Assembly (NCBI GenBank): GCA_015680905.1
Contig: CM027377.1
Span: 10,006,501-10,070,500 of the forward strand
Reading direction: 5' to 3'
Source: Coptis chinensis
Taxonomy: Eukaryota > Streptophyta > Magnoliopsida > Ranunculales > Ranunculaceae
Length of the DNA stretch: 64,000 nt
Below, one piece after another: positions 22,891 through 32,836 of the stretch. How positions within the stretch are numbered: the stretch's first letter is position 1; the number at the start of each line of letters is the position of its first letter. The notes below the pieces were generated by a model. The model was not told the DNA's origin. It worked only from the letters and a program-made list of their open reading frames with translations, and did no database searches. Both the position numbers and the translations under genes were made by a program.

Positions 22891-23255
22891 TCCAACCACC
22901 TTATTCCAATCCTCTCGGCTGCTGCAGCTAAAAGAACACTAGTTGATCTTCAAGATATCCTTCAACCCTTTGCCTTTGACAATATTTGCAAGGTCGCCTT
23001 CGGGTTTGATCCTGAATATCTTTCCCAGTGATTCCCAAAAACAGAGTTTGCCCTTGCTTTCGATAATGCTGTGAGGACAAGCGGTGAGCGGTTCAATTAT
23101 GCTTTTCCAGTAATCTCGAAGCTGCAACGGATACTTGACATTGGATCAGAAAAGAAACTAAAATAAGCAATTTCACAAGTTCGAGAGTTTGCAGAAATCA
23201 TTGTAAGCGAAAAGAAGCAAGAACTAAATGAGAATTCTCATATTGACGCAGGGAG
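22888..23255 (+). pseudogene. CYP94-type cytochrome P450 fragment inside the LTR element
   Basis: The plus strand reads HLIPILSAAAAKRTLVDLQ, DILQPFAFDNICKVAFGFDP, then FALAFDNAVRTSGERFNY and IGSEKKLK-stop-AISQVREFAE, then SEKKQELNEN. This is the helix C-F region of the CYP94 fatty-acid hydroxylase family (pattern DILQRFAFDNICKVAFGxDP). There are at least two stops (after EYLSQ and after KKLK). CYP94 genes usually lack introns, and none is seen. The heme-binding part is absent. It sits on the element's coding strand between the minisatellite and the right LTR, so it was either captured by the retroelement or brought by a nested insertion. Confidence 0.85.
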
Positions 23256-23365
23256 GTATCGCAACATTATGGAACTTCTATTTAGAAACTGGAAAGGAGT
23301 CTTTATAATGAGACAAAAATACTTTTTAGACTCATAAAAAAAAAAAACGGACTCATACAATAAAC

Positions 23366-23801
23366 CAAGGCCGAAAATATCGGTCGATTTATCGAAAAAT
23401 CGCCGATATATATCGTTTTTTCAGCAATCCGACTTCGAAAAATCCGAAATATCGGCTCCGAAAATTTAATATTTTTTAAACCGATATATATCGGTAAAAC
23501 CGATATAAAGATATATATCAGCGATATATTCCGATGTATTCGATATATATCGTTTGACTTGGTTGGACAGTTTGACTTTTGACCGATTTTGTTGACTGTT
23601 GACCGATATATAACGATATATCCCGATATATATCATTATATATCGGTGATATTTTTGATATATTCCGATTTTTTGATTTTTTTGAATATTATCACCAAAA
23701 TGGGCAAAAACGATTTATCTCTCCGACATATCGATATATCCGATATATATCTTTTTTTGGCCTCTCCGATATATCCTAATATCCCGAAAAATTGGGCCTT
23801 G
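23366..23801. mobile_element. hAT-type MITE nested in the LTR element
   Basis: The element is flanked by the 8-bp duplication CAATAAAC (23358-23365 and 23802-23809). It starts CAAGGCCGAAAATATCGG and ends GAAAAATTGGGCCTTG, so the ends are imperfect inverted repeats. The interior is dominated by CGATATAT words in both orientations. No coding sequence. Confidence 0.9.
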
Positions 23802-24549
23802 CAATAAACCAACTCATTTTCGCTTTTGGTTTTGACATGATGGTCAAACTTTTGTTTTTTGGTTTTAGCTTTCCTTTTGAGTTTTGCAGGAAACCGTAAT
23901 CCGATATTTTCACATGGATGCCATTATACACATTTTGCGGTTTCACCCTCAAACAACTAAGTCGAACAATATATTTTGGATGGACCTCAAACAACTAAGT
24001 AGAACAATATATTTTGGATGGATCAAACAGCACTTATATAGGTTTACGAGCGGTTTTTCAGTGCTGGTGGGATTTTTCTCCAACTCCAATTTCATCTCTA
24101 CTCTCAATTCTTATCTCATCCGAAACATTTGAGTCCAATTAGTATTTAATTTACTTTTAATACTATTATTACTAAACTGCCCCTACGTTTAATTTTCAAC
24201 GGTATAATCCAAGTATCGCTATTCCGTTGGCACGCGTCGTCAATTCAAATTTCAGATTTATTACGTGGACGCTTCGGTCTACAGCTTTAATCGATTTTTT
24301 TTTTGCAATTTTATTTCACGTGCATATTTTATTTTATTTTATTTTTTTTGCATTTTCGCCATCTTTTATTTAACTACATTCGTCCCCATATACGTTAGTT
24401 TGACATTATTTCGCTTCACTTAATTCACGATTTTTTTTTTTCGACATCAATTTTCCAATTATTTCTTTTCGCATTTACACGTTATACATTCCGCCATTTT
24501 TTTTCTTTCTTTTTGCCATATGAACTTTGTTCGCGATGCCAAAGAGGGC

Positions 24550-25036
24550 GGTTTCGACCCCACCTACGCGGGCAAACGTCCATTGGTAGAGTCTCCACTT
24601 TATTCGTTTTACCGACAAGGCTAAAGCCCACCGCGAATATCATGGATCAATATACGGGCGAATTTAATTATTCATGCTAAGAAATTTGAACCTTAGCCAC
24701 ACGCGTAAACTTCCACTAATGTAACGTTGATTTATGTCCGATTCATTTCTTATCAAAAAGACAATTATCGGTTGAAAGTTATAGTCTATCACAATTACTC
24801 AAGCTTCTGAGATTACTTGAGCTCTGAGGACTTCTACTCTACCTATATAAATACCAAATTATTTTTCATTCGAACTACGCTTTGGGGAGACTTGATCCCA
24901 CCGATAATTTAGATGCGTAAGCAACCGCAGGATAGCCTCATCATTCCCCGATCACCATCATTTTTCTAATTACTTTTCTACGTTCTTCGCCTTTTTTCAT
25001 CAACACTTGGTGTTTTGATCATATTTGGTCGAAACA
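24550..25036 (+). repeat. Right LTR
   Basis: 487 bp, aligned with the left LTR. The first T has mutated to G. It ends GGTCGAAACA followed by the TACAT duplication. A purine-rich tract precedes it. Confidence 0.93.
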
Positions 25037-25055
25037 TACATCACTCTCAAGCTTA
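25037..25055 (-). pseudogene. RPL10A: RPL10A fragment, first bases of the exon split by the LTR element
   Basis: After a CAG acceptor (25058-25056) the minus strand reads TAAGCTTGAGAGTGATGTA, the SKLESDV start of L10a. Removing the LTR element and one TACAT copy joins this to LRECITQIV at 18828, as in the L10a N-terminus. The preceding exon with the ATG should lie between 25060 and 25740 but I could not identify it. Confidence 0.85.
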
Positions 25056-25059
25056 CTGA

Positions 25060-25746
25060 AAAGGTAGAAAAGAAAACATTCAATGACATCAATCACTTGG
25101 GATAAAACTCAATATAATCAACACAATATATTCACCAATAATATAAATCAACTTATGTTAGCGCTTGGGATAAAATACAATATATTCAACACCAATGATC
25201 TGAAGAAGACTATAAATCAACTTACACAAATAATAAAAGTGATGTTTCATCATAAATTTTAATGGAAATCTCAGCAAAATAAAATTTGGACTGCAATCTC
25301 CCAACCCGTGGTTAAATCACATAAAGCTTAAAGCTTATAAGATCAGTGAGTCCTAAGTGTGGTAGGACTCGACTATTTCTTTACTATTAAAGGGTGTGGC
25401 AAACAACAGTACCTCCTAGAATCATGGGGATTCCCATAAGACCAGACTGATGAAACAAACTCAATCTTTGTGCTTTTTGAATGAAACAATCAACTTATTT
25501 TTATACTCAAAAACTTTCCAAACTTATTAGTCCATAACCATATCATACATACACAGAGATCCCCAATCTCACTTAAAATTATATAATTTAACAACCAAGT
25601 AGGAGTTGTTCCCGTCAGTGTCCCGATTCTAACAATTAAAATTAGCGTACATATAGACTGTTAGATCATGCTAGAAATGATCTGGACCGTCCTTTATTAT
25701 AATTTTGTCCTGTAGCGGAAAAAAAAACCCTATCTTATTAGATAGA
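25060..25746. other. Helitron 5' part
   Basis: Intron-like and 5' flanking sequence of the captured RPL10A fragment, running to the Helitron 5' terminus (minus strand TCTATC). No further coding sequence is recognised. Confidence 0.5.
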
Positions 25747-26075
25747 TTACATTGAAGACTTGAACAACTTTCCCCTAATTTAATTGTTGATGATTGTGAA
25801 GAAAAACTTGTCATTCATCCTCACATTTCACAAAAGTTTATATTAAAAACTGGTTTTCATGAGAAATTTTCCCCATGCAAGACAAACACACCCTTTGTTT
25901 TTAGATGTTTGTCTCTGAGTTATTTTGTGGTACAGTTGGTGGTCATCACATGGTTCAATCCATGTACAATTCAAAATAACATAACCAAATCCATTCCACA
26001 ATTCAAAATGCCAATAAATCGAATTTCTCAAATTGGATTTTATTTTCTGGTCAACTTTTGGTTTAATCTAATATG
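25747..26075. repeat. Right flank of the Helitron, paralogous to 28-770
   Basis: Shares long blocks with the window start, including the text around TTTATATTAAAAACTGGTTT and AATTCAAAATAACATAACCA. See the entry for 1-770. Confidence 0.85.
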
Positions 26076-26399
26076 TACGACACGTGTCAAATGCAGTGTA
26101 TTAATTTTTCGTTTTTCGACTAAGTAAACTGGGCCAGTGTCCCTACAGTAATATGATTTGTTGATTTAGAGTGACGTACGGGGACCCAGGTCTAAGGAGT
26201 TGATCAAGTGGTCTAAGACGCGGATAGATGAGGTGTCGGTCCATGGACAGTTAGAATGCAAAATACGGTCAAGAATGCCCAAAAATAAAACAGTTAGATC
26301 AATGGGAAATCGACGGTTTATATTAATCAGTGCATGGGCAGAATTTTCTCTAAATATTATATCTCTTCTCTACACTATCTGATAGCCAAGTTATCAGTA

Positions 26400-26737
26400 A
26401 CCACACTTCTCAACGGAAGAAGCTATTTCTAATTTTTCATGTTTTATAATTTAGAAACACCTCTCTCAATTATTCTAATCAGCTCCTTCCGTTTTAAATA
26501 ATTTATAAAAAACTCCCTCACCTCACTGAAATTAGAATCAGCTTTCATATTATTTAAAATAATTTAGAAAACCTTATTCACATAACTGAAATTATAATCA
26601 ATTCCTCATAATATTTTTATATTGTTTTTTATATTAGAACTATAATTCATAAATTCATACTACACGAGAGATGTTAGAGCGGCAGAGTTAAAGACTTGAA
26701 AAAACACCGATGTGTAGCACGGTTCGCATACTTGTTA
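26400..26737 (+). mobile_element. Possible degenerate Helitron 3' end
   Basis: CCGATGTGTAGCACGG (26707-26722) can form a short hairpin, and 10 bases later comes CTTGT where a Helitron would end CTAGT. If it is a remnant, the terminal A has mutated. The 5' boundary is not determined. Confidence 0.35.
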
Positions 26738-28796
26738 AACTATAAAACAGGTACACGTAACCATGTCTTCTTCTCCATCAATCTTCCAAGAAAAAAGAAT
26801 GTGTCCGCTTTGTGAGGGTAAGAGGCAATGTAATATCATTTGGAGGGTATGAGAAGCGTTATCAATGTTGTTCCACTAGAAAGTGTTAGGAGTCTTGCCG
26901 ATCACTTCTTTCTTCCCTAGTAGTTTGTTTTCTTCTTTCTTTTACACAGTTTTCTTTTTATTTTTTTTTTTTTTTTTTTGTCGTTTTTTTGTATTTTTTT
27001 TTTGTTTCTTTTTTCCATTTGTTTAATTAGATTAATTATACTATTTTTTTCTTTCCTTTCCCATCTTTTTGTCATTTTCATCTATCCTTACTTACGTACC
27101 AAACCAACATTTACAACAACGACGAAGAAAATTCATTCCCATATATTTTATCTATCTTTTATTTTATCTACATGACTTGTGAGAAAATACAAACAAACAA
27201 AACAAAATGTCTTGCATTTTTTTCTCTAGTTTCTTTACCATATATTCTTTTGAAAGTAATATGCATATAAATTGTGTAAAGTGGAAAATGGTTTTGAGTC
27301 AAAATGTTAACTTGGAAGGTGGACTGGTAGTTCTACCATAGCGTATTAGCGTGTACCATATGGAAAGTGGAATTTATCAACAAGTTATCTTATTAAAAAA
27401 TTAAAAATTGAAATATTTTCTTACTGGAAAAGTTGAAAGTAGAATTTGAAAATAAAGTATTACTAAAATGCCTCATGAAATGATAGATCGTTTATTGTTT
27501 TTCCATTCACTTCCATGACTGATTTTATTTTACAGTAGATTTTCCATGAAAGCAAATGCTTTTTCAAAATTTTGTTTTTTTAAGAAAACAAATATCTCAA
27601 TACAAATAAAATAAAATCAATTGGTGGGCACATCTAGGTTTATGTGTTGACTATAGTTTTTTTTTTTTTGGTAACTGATTACATGTGTACGTATTCATTT
27701 CTCTTTTATGTAATATGTAATATTGCATTAAACAAAATTCCACAAAATGTTGTGATATCATTGAACAACATTAACACTACAAACCCGAAGAATTGAAAAG
27801 AGGTCAAACATGCAACACTCGTTTAAGTATATTGAATCATATCTAGTCCACAGTACAACTATTTAGTGACCCAAACAGGTTTTGCATAATTCACATTTCA
27901 CACTACGAGTCCATATATGGCAAACAACAACTCAAATATAAAAGGGCACGTGTAATGAGTGTCTGTCGTATTATTTTAAGAAATCAATTTTTTCATCACC
28001 AAACACTTCCAAACTCGTGGTTGCATCCTTATATAGTTATATTGTTTCTATTAAATCCTGCCCCCGACGAAGAATGGTCAATATTTGGTACTCACAATTT
28101 GCCTCGTTTTATCTCAATTTAGAGTCTAAAAAGAAGATTTGGAAAATGAAGAAGTGAAGTACGTAGAAGAAGACTCCTCGATGTTATGAATTTTCACATA
28201 CATGCATTATCTTCTACGAGGAGATGTTATATGGTTAATGGTTTATCCAAAATGTACACACTAGCTAGTAAGCTTTAATTTAGAGAATCAAAAGCCTATA
28301 GTTGCGTGTAAAGTAAGCAAATGTGACACACACAATTTCACTCACACAGGGACAGCCTTGAATTGCGGGGGCTAGGTGAGTTCTTACCGTGGGGGCCTTA
28401 CCGGGAGCAAAAAACAAAAACCGCATACGAGCAACCTTCAATTCTTTTTATTTTCCAAAGTTAAAATTAAGTCAAAAATCAAAAACAATAATCAACAATG
28501 ATTATCTACTAAGGATCGGAGTTGCTGAAACAGATGTAGGCTGAAAATAACAATGGCTTTTTCGAGGGGGAAAAAAATATAGTTGGAGAATTGGAGAAAA
28601 GGAGACGAGAGTAGAATCGCCCGGTTTATTTGTTTTATTTTTGGAGCAACCATATATCTCCGGTTTATTTGTTCAATTAAGGTTTTTACTTATTTGCTTC
28701 GTTGGTTTTAAACTTTTAATTCACATTTTTTTCTTTTTTTGGGTCAAAGTTTGTCTTTTTTTTCTTTCTCCTATTTTTTTTTGTTTTTCATATATA
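26738..28796. other. No gene seen
   Basis: Very T-rich sequence with several poly-T runs. Short open frames here are low-complexity FFF/LLL translations. Confidence 0.5.
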
Positions 28797-28984
28797 CTAG
28801 CTACTGTGCACGTGGTACCCACGTGGGATCTACAGACTTTTTTTTTTAAGTTTATAAATATCAAATTACTATTTTACCCTTCAAAAGTTAAAAAAAATAA
28901 TAAAAAAGTGAAATGACCAAAATGCCCCTACGTCCACACACATTCACTATTCACTCGACCCCTCGTTTTTCTATATATTAAAGA
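28797..28984 (-). mobile_element. Short non-autonomous Helitron
   Basis: On the minus strand it starts TCTTTAATATATAG after an A and ends with the palindrome CACGTGGGTACCACGTG, then CACAGTAGCTAG before a T. At 188 bp it has both Helitron ends, an A-T insertion site and no target duplication. The interior (ACTATTTTACCCTTCAAAAG, AAAATGCCCCTACG) is non-coding. Confidence 0.85.
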
Positions 28985-30518
28985 TATATTGGCAAACAAA
29001 AGACGTGTATAAAGATAGAAAATATAATTGAGCCTATTGATACTATACCGGCCCACTTATTTGACTTACTATTTGAACCTACTTATGTGTCAAAAGTCCC
29101 AATTATTGATTTACATAGAGATATGTGTCCCGTGTGTATTGCAATGCAAACCAACGTTATCTAGATAGTGAGTCACAATAGTAGGTCTAAAAAGTAGGTC
29201 CATGTAGCACTATTCATTACTAAGTGACTCTCTTAAATAAACAAAAAAAATAAATAGTGGAAATTTAAACAAAAAGTGAGATATGGGACCGTGGGAGGGT
29301 AGACAAGCTATTTTTAGCTTGTGTATAGAAAATAAAGATTTAAAAAAAGTTTCTATAAATCTAAGCTATTATAAAGATTGCCAGTCCCGCAATAGTGAAA
29401 TAGTATTTTTTTTAATATAACTCTAAATCTTTTGGTTCATGTTTTGACTATTGTACCCCCTGTTTTTTAGTCAATTAACAATATTGCCCTTCTATGCTTT
29501 AAGCAAAGTCACTGTGTTGATTATTATACCCCTGTTTTTTAGTCAATTGATGATATTGCCTTTATCTGCTTTAAGCAAAACCATGTATCAATCTAACTAC
29601 TTTAAAGAGAATGATTTCATAAACAATGTCTATTTCTAATTATAACTCTACATGGTTTTAATTATTACGACTATTGTAAGAAGAGTACTGTGTAATAGTA
29701 TGGGTGAGTGAGGGGTAAAACTATAAAGTAAAATTCCGACGCTTCTTCTGGAAATTAGTACACTGTCCTCAGTTTTATAAATATTTGTGATATTGCCGCT
29801 GCCCAAAATTGCCCGCACACGTGGCGTGGCATAGACACCTGTTAGGAAACTAGTGTAGTAGTAAAAAATTAAACTCGATTCAACTTGAAAAGTTAAAAAC
29901 ATAATTTCATGGGAAATATTTCAGAAAGTTCAACACTTCAACTACACTGAAAATTGAATATGACGCGCGTTAAAATCGTAGCTCAATATATATATATAGC
30001 CCCCCTCCGCATGTTGGTTAGAAACCTGAGGAGGTTTATGGCTTATCCTGGAGCCAACTGACCCAAGTTGGAGTCAGTCTGAGTTGGTTCCTGTATGAGG
30101 GCTATTTTTGACAGGCGCGACTACAACACAACACATGATCCAGCACCAAAATAAAAAATTACCAAATCAAATACTAGTGGTCCACGTGGCAGGAAAAAAA
30201 CGGCAGGTGTCTTTCTCTCTGTTCTTTTACTATATTTTCTTCCTCCTCTCCTCCAAACACAGCCCACTCTTCTAACTTCTTATTTAAACGGCCTTCTTAA
30301 AATCACCACCTTAAATCCTACAAATTTGAATTCAAAACGGAAACGGAGTCGTATTTGCTTCTAAATATTAATCCACTGCAACTAATTCCATTCATGGTAA
30401 TTCGCCAACTATAGTAGTTGGTGATTCAGTTAAGACCATCTGATGGTATCACAACATAGGGGAGTTGTAAACATTACAGCATTTGGGTGACTGGCACTCC
30501 CACAGTCCCCTCGATTGT
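28985..30518. other. No gene seen between Helitron and duplicated carrier tail
   Basis: Apart from the 75-bp tandem duplication I see no coding exon. A short (TA)n run and a C-rich tract occur near 29985-30010. TATTTAAACGG near 30282 is a possible TATA-like sequence without a recognised gene. Confidence 0.45.
29435..29590. repeat. Tandem duplication of about 75 bp
   Basis: The block TTTTTTAGTCAATT, then ATATTGCC, TATGCTTTAAGCAAA occurs twice in succession with a few differences. Confidence 0.8.
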
Positions 30519-31149
30519 TGAAGTATATTAGTATATCGTCAGTCGCATCATGACAAAGATTAATACAGATGTGCTGGAACCTGTAGAGAAATATTTTGTA
30601 GCTAACAGGGAGTTCGTATGTGGTTGTTTTCTTGCTTACTTTGAGATGGTTCTATTCACAGAAGTATTCTGGGTTTAAAGCAATTGTGCGGAACACACCA
30701 TGACCGATCATTTACTCCCTCTGTGCTCTCAATCTCAACGCAAATTTAGTCCAGTCCACAACCTTCACCAGAGAACCAAGCAAGCTACTACTAAGTGCTT
30801 ACTCACGATTTTAACATGCAAAAAACTAGAGTCTGTAACTTCTTGTATGCATACACACAGGCCATTCAAACAATTCTCGATTTCTGAATGTGCTTTGTTA
30901 ATACTATACTTGATTTAAGTATACAGTTAAAAAAGTCTGATATGATACAAAAGCCCATCACTATAATAAAACTGATGGACATTAGTAGAATAAAACCAAC
31001 TCTTTTAAAGTGGAACTTGTTTTCTCTATGTTGAAAAGACTGCAACTTCACGGACATCATACTGAACTATTGACATGTTCTATCAGAATTTTCCCAGGCA
31101 AGGGAAATGAGTACAGTTAGATGTAGAATTAATTAGATTAAAATGGCTT

Positions 31150-31364
31150 TTAAACCACCTTTCCTAATGTAGAACCCTTTTTCTCTACGGACAAGTTTGC
31201 AACTTCATGGATATCACCATTGAAATGGAACTCCACAGCCATGAAAGTAAGAGCAGAGGCTGGAATATGCCATATGATCCTGGGTACACTACCTCTAACT
31301 AAACAAGCCCTTTGCACTTTCCACCATCCAGATCCTCGTAATCGCATTCAACTAGCCGTTGTAC
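31150..31364 (-). pseudogene. Mitochondrial carrier pseudogene, terminal exon (copy 2)
   Basis: The minus strand keeps the full start of the exon: YNG, then a TAG in place of the expected tryptophan codon, then LNAITRIWMVESAKGLF. A 4-base insertion follows, then RGSVPRIIW and PASALTFMAVEF to the VV-stop at 31150-31152. A further deletion removes the LRD residues after EF. Copy 1 lacks the LNAITRIWMVE stretch but keeps the frame. The two copies have therefore decayed independently since the duplication. Confidence 0.85.
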
Positions 31365-31764
31365 CTAAGAAGAGATAACAGAATTAAAGGACATTCCATT
31401 GGATGATTCATAAGAAAGAAACAAAATCTAGAAGGCATACAACAGACCAAGGTCAAATATAACTTGTTCGCAAATTACAGAAAATTCATTTCTAAAGTAT
31501 AGGCGATATAACTGTGATATATCCCAGTTCACTCCATGTTTTTTGCCTTTTAAAATCCTTAATACATTCCTAGGTTCAAATAGAAACGGGAAGGTTGAGC
31601 ATATAAAGCAACATTCGCCACCATCCAACATAAAGGTCTCAAGAGAAAACAAGTAGATTGGGCAGCATGGTGGGGAAATTAGTTAAATTATCTAGAGTAA
31701 CAAGACAGAAGAATTTCAAGGTTCTATACTGTTTTGTGAAGATATAATTAGATCTGTACCTTAG

Positions 31765-32091
31765 AGTTGGTTCTTGTACTTGGAGTCATGTTTCAATTAC
31801 ATCCAAAGCGGTAGTGAGATATGCACTAAAGTCTGTGAGAATCAGTAACACAATGAAGAATTGTTCAATGCATGAAGTAATAGTAAATTAGAAACTTCAA
31901 TAAATAGATGCTGAGGAATGTAGCAACCCCTACAGAATATAAATATCCGTTGTCATGTGCCAAAAATAAAACTTACAGCCAACAAAACCCCTAAGACCAA
32001 TCCCTCAAAAAAACTATTAACATGACAATCTGTATGTGGCAACCATTTCCTCTTCCCATACTCTGTTAAATCTTTCAGTGCTTCATAGAAG
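31765..32091 (-). pseudogene. Mitochondrial carrier pseudogene, two middle exons (copy 2)
   Basis: About 32091-31973 encodes AFYEALKDLTEYGKRKW and the helix after it. The exon near 31840-31770 reads SAYLTTALDVIET followed by TGA (31786-31788), which is shared with copy 1. Copy 2 keeps the aspartate of the carrier signature (ALDV), whereas copy 1 has TLAV, so the ancestor was closer to the intact PLDVVKT. Confidence 0.8.
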
Positions 32092-32726
32092 GCAACCAGG
32101 AGATGATAGTAATCATTTCAACTCGCAACGCAAAGTAAGAAATAAGAACCCAACGGTGCTGCTAAAAGAAAAGGAGCTTAATGATTTTGACTTTTTTACA
32201 GATAGAAGAAGCATAATGTATCTTTACTTATGTGAAGACATTTCAAACCCAGCTCAGTATAACAGTAACAGATTTCAATGCAAAATGGCCCGATGTGTTA
32301 AATTCTTTTGAAGGTTTTCAACTCTATCTTGATAAACCCCACCACAAAAACATGGAAAGATGGAGGCACAATCCTATCACCTAATTTGTAAGTTAGATCG
32401 CGAGGAAAAAGTTGTGATGATCACCTCCATCATTCCATAAATCACCTCTGACAAGACAAAATCATGATTCCATAAGGCAAACCATTATGGTACAGCTTCC
32501 ACATTACTAGCTTTCTCCCATGCACGACCATCAATGACAATAGCCAAACACCCAGTGTTGAATCCACTAGGCTTAGAAAACCAATTAACTGCATTTATAA
32601 CCCAAGAAAATGAAAAATTACTAGGCTCATCTTGAGTCCAGATAGCATCTATGTTCTATCCTGTTGCCACTTCGCAATAAACATTAGACAAACCACAAGA
32701 CAGAAAATGGAACGTCCTCACCAGTA

Positions 32727-32836
32727 AGGGTGTGCACGGGTCGGGTGCGGGGCTAAACCGGCGACCGAACCGACCCTATCAGTTTATATTTTTCTGGAAC
32801 TAAACCAAACCGAACCGGCTGTATTATACTAACCAA
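32727..32836. mobile_element. Small MITE-like insertion in the duplicated carrier exon
   Basis: About 110 bp beginning AGGGTGTGCACGGGTCGG is present here but absent from copy 1 at about 3380. It is flanked by CACCAGTA and AACCAGTA (7 of 8 bases equal; copy 1 has one such block). The AGGGTGTGCACGG start is typical of hAT-like plant MITEs. The right end lacks the matching inverted repeat, so it is probably truncated. Confidence 0.8.

Larger units (their letters stand above)
18829..25036 (+). mobile_element. Ty3/Gypsy LTR retrotransposon inserted in the captured RPL10A exon
   Basis: Two LTRs (18829-19309 and 24550-25036) bound the element. They start TGTTTCGACC (mutated to GGTTTCGACC on the right) and end GGTCGAAACA. 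Both outer flanks carry the 5-bp target duplication TACAT. A primer-binding site, TGGCGCCGTCTGTGG, follows the left LTR, and a purine tract AAAGAGGGC precedes the right one. RNase H-like sequence precedes integrase-like sequence, the Ty3/Gypsy order. Coding frames are broken and most of protease and reverse transcriptase is missing. The LTRs differ by many substitutions and small indels, so this is not a recent insertion. Confidence 0.95.
16504..25746 (-). mobile_element. Helitron carrying RPL10A and RPS24 fragments
   Basis: Read on the minus strand the element starts TCTATCTAATAAG after an A and ends with a hairpin (GTGCCG..CGGCAC), then GGGCATCAACTAG before a T. This is the plant Helitron layout: 5' TC, 3' hairpin plus CTAG, A-T insertion site, no target duplication. 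Joining the flanks gives a site that aligns with positions 10-50 of this window, where the element is absent. It contains pieces of two ribosomal protein genes in the same orientation, as Helitron captures usually are. A Ty3/Gypsy element was inserted later. No RepHel helicase gene is seen, so it is non-autonomous. Confidence 0.85.

Noticed and set aside
23589..23807. Open frame rich in Y, I and D
   Set aside because: It is a translation of the CGATATAT-rich MITE.
26185..26225. tRNA-like A box (TGATCAAGTGG)
   Set aside because: No B box or cloverleaf can be completed downstream.
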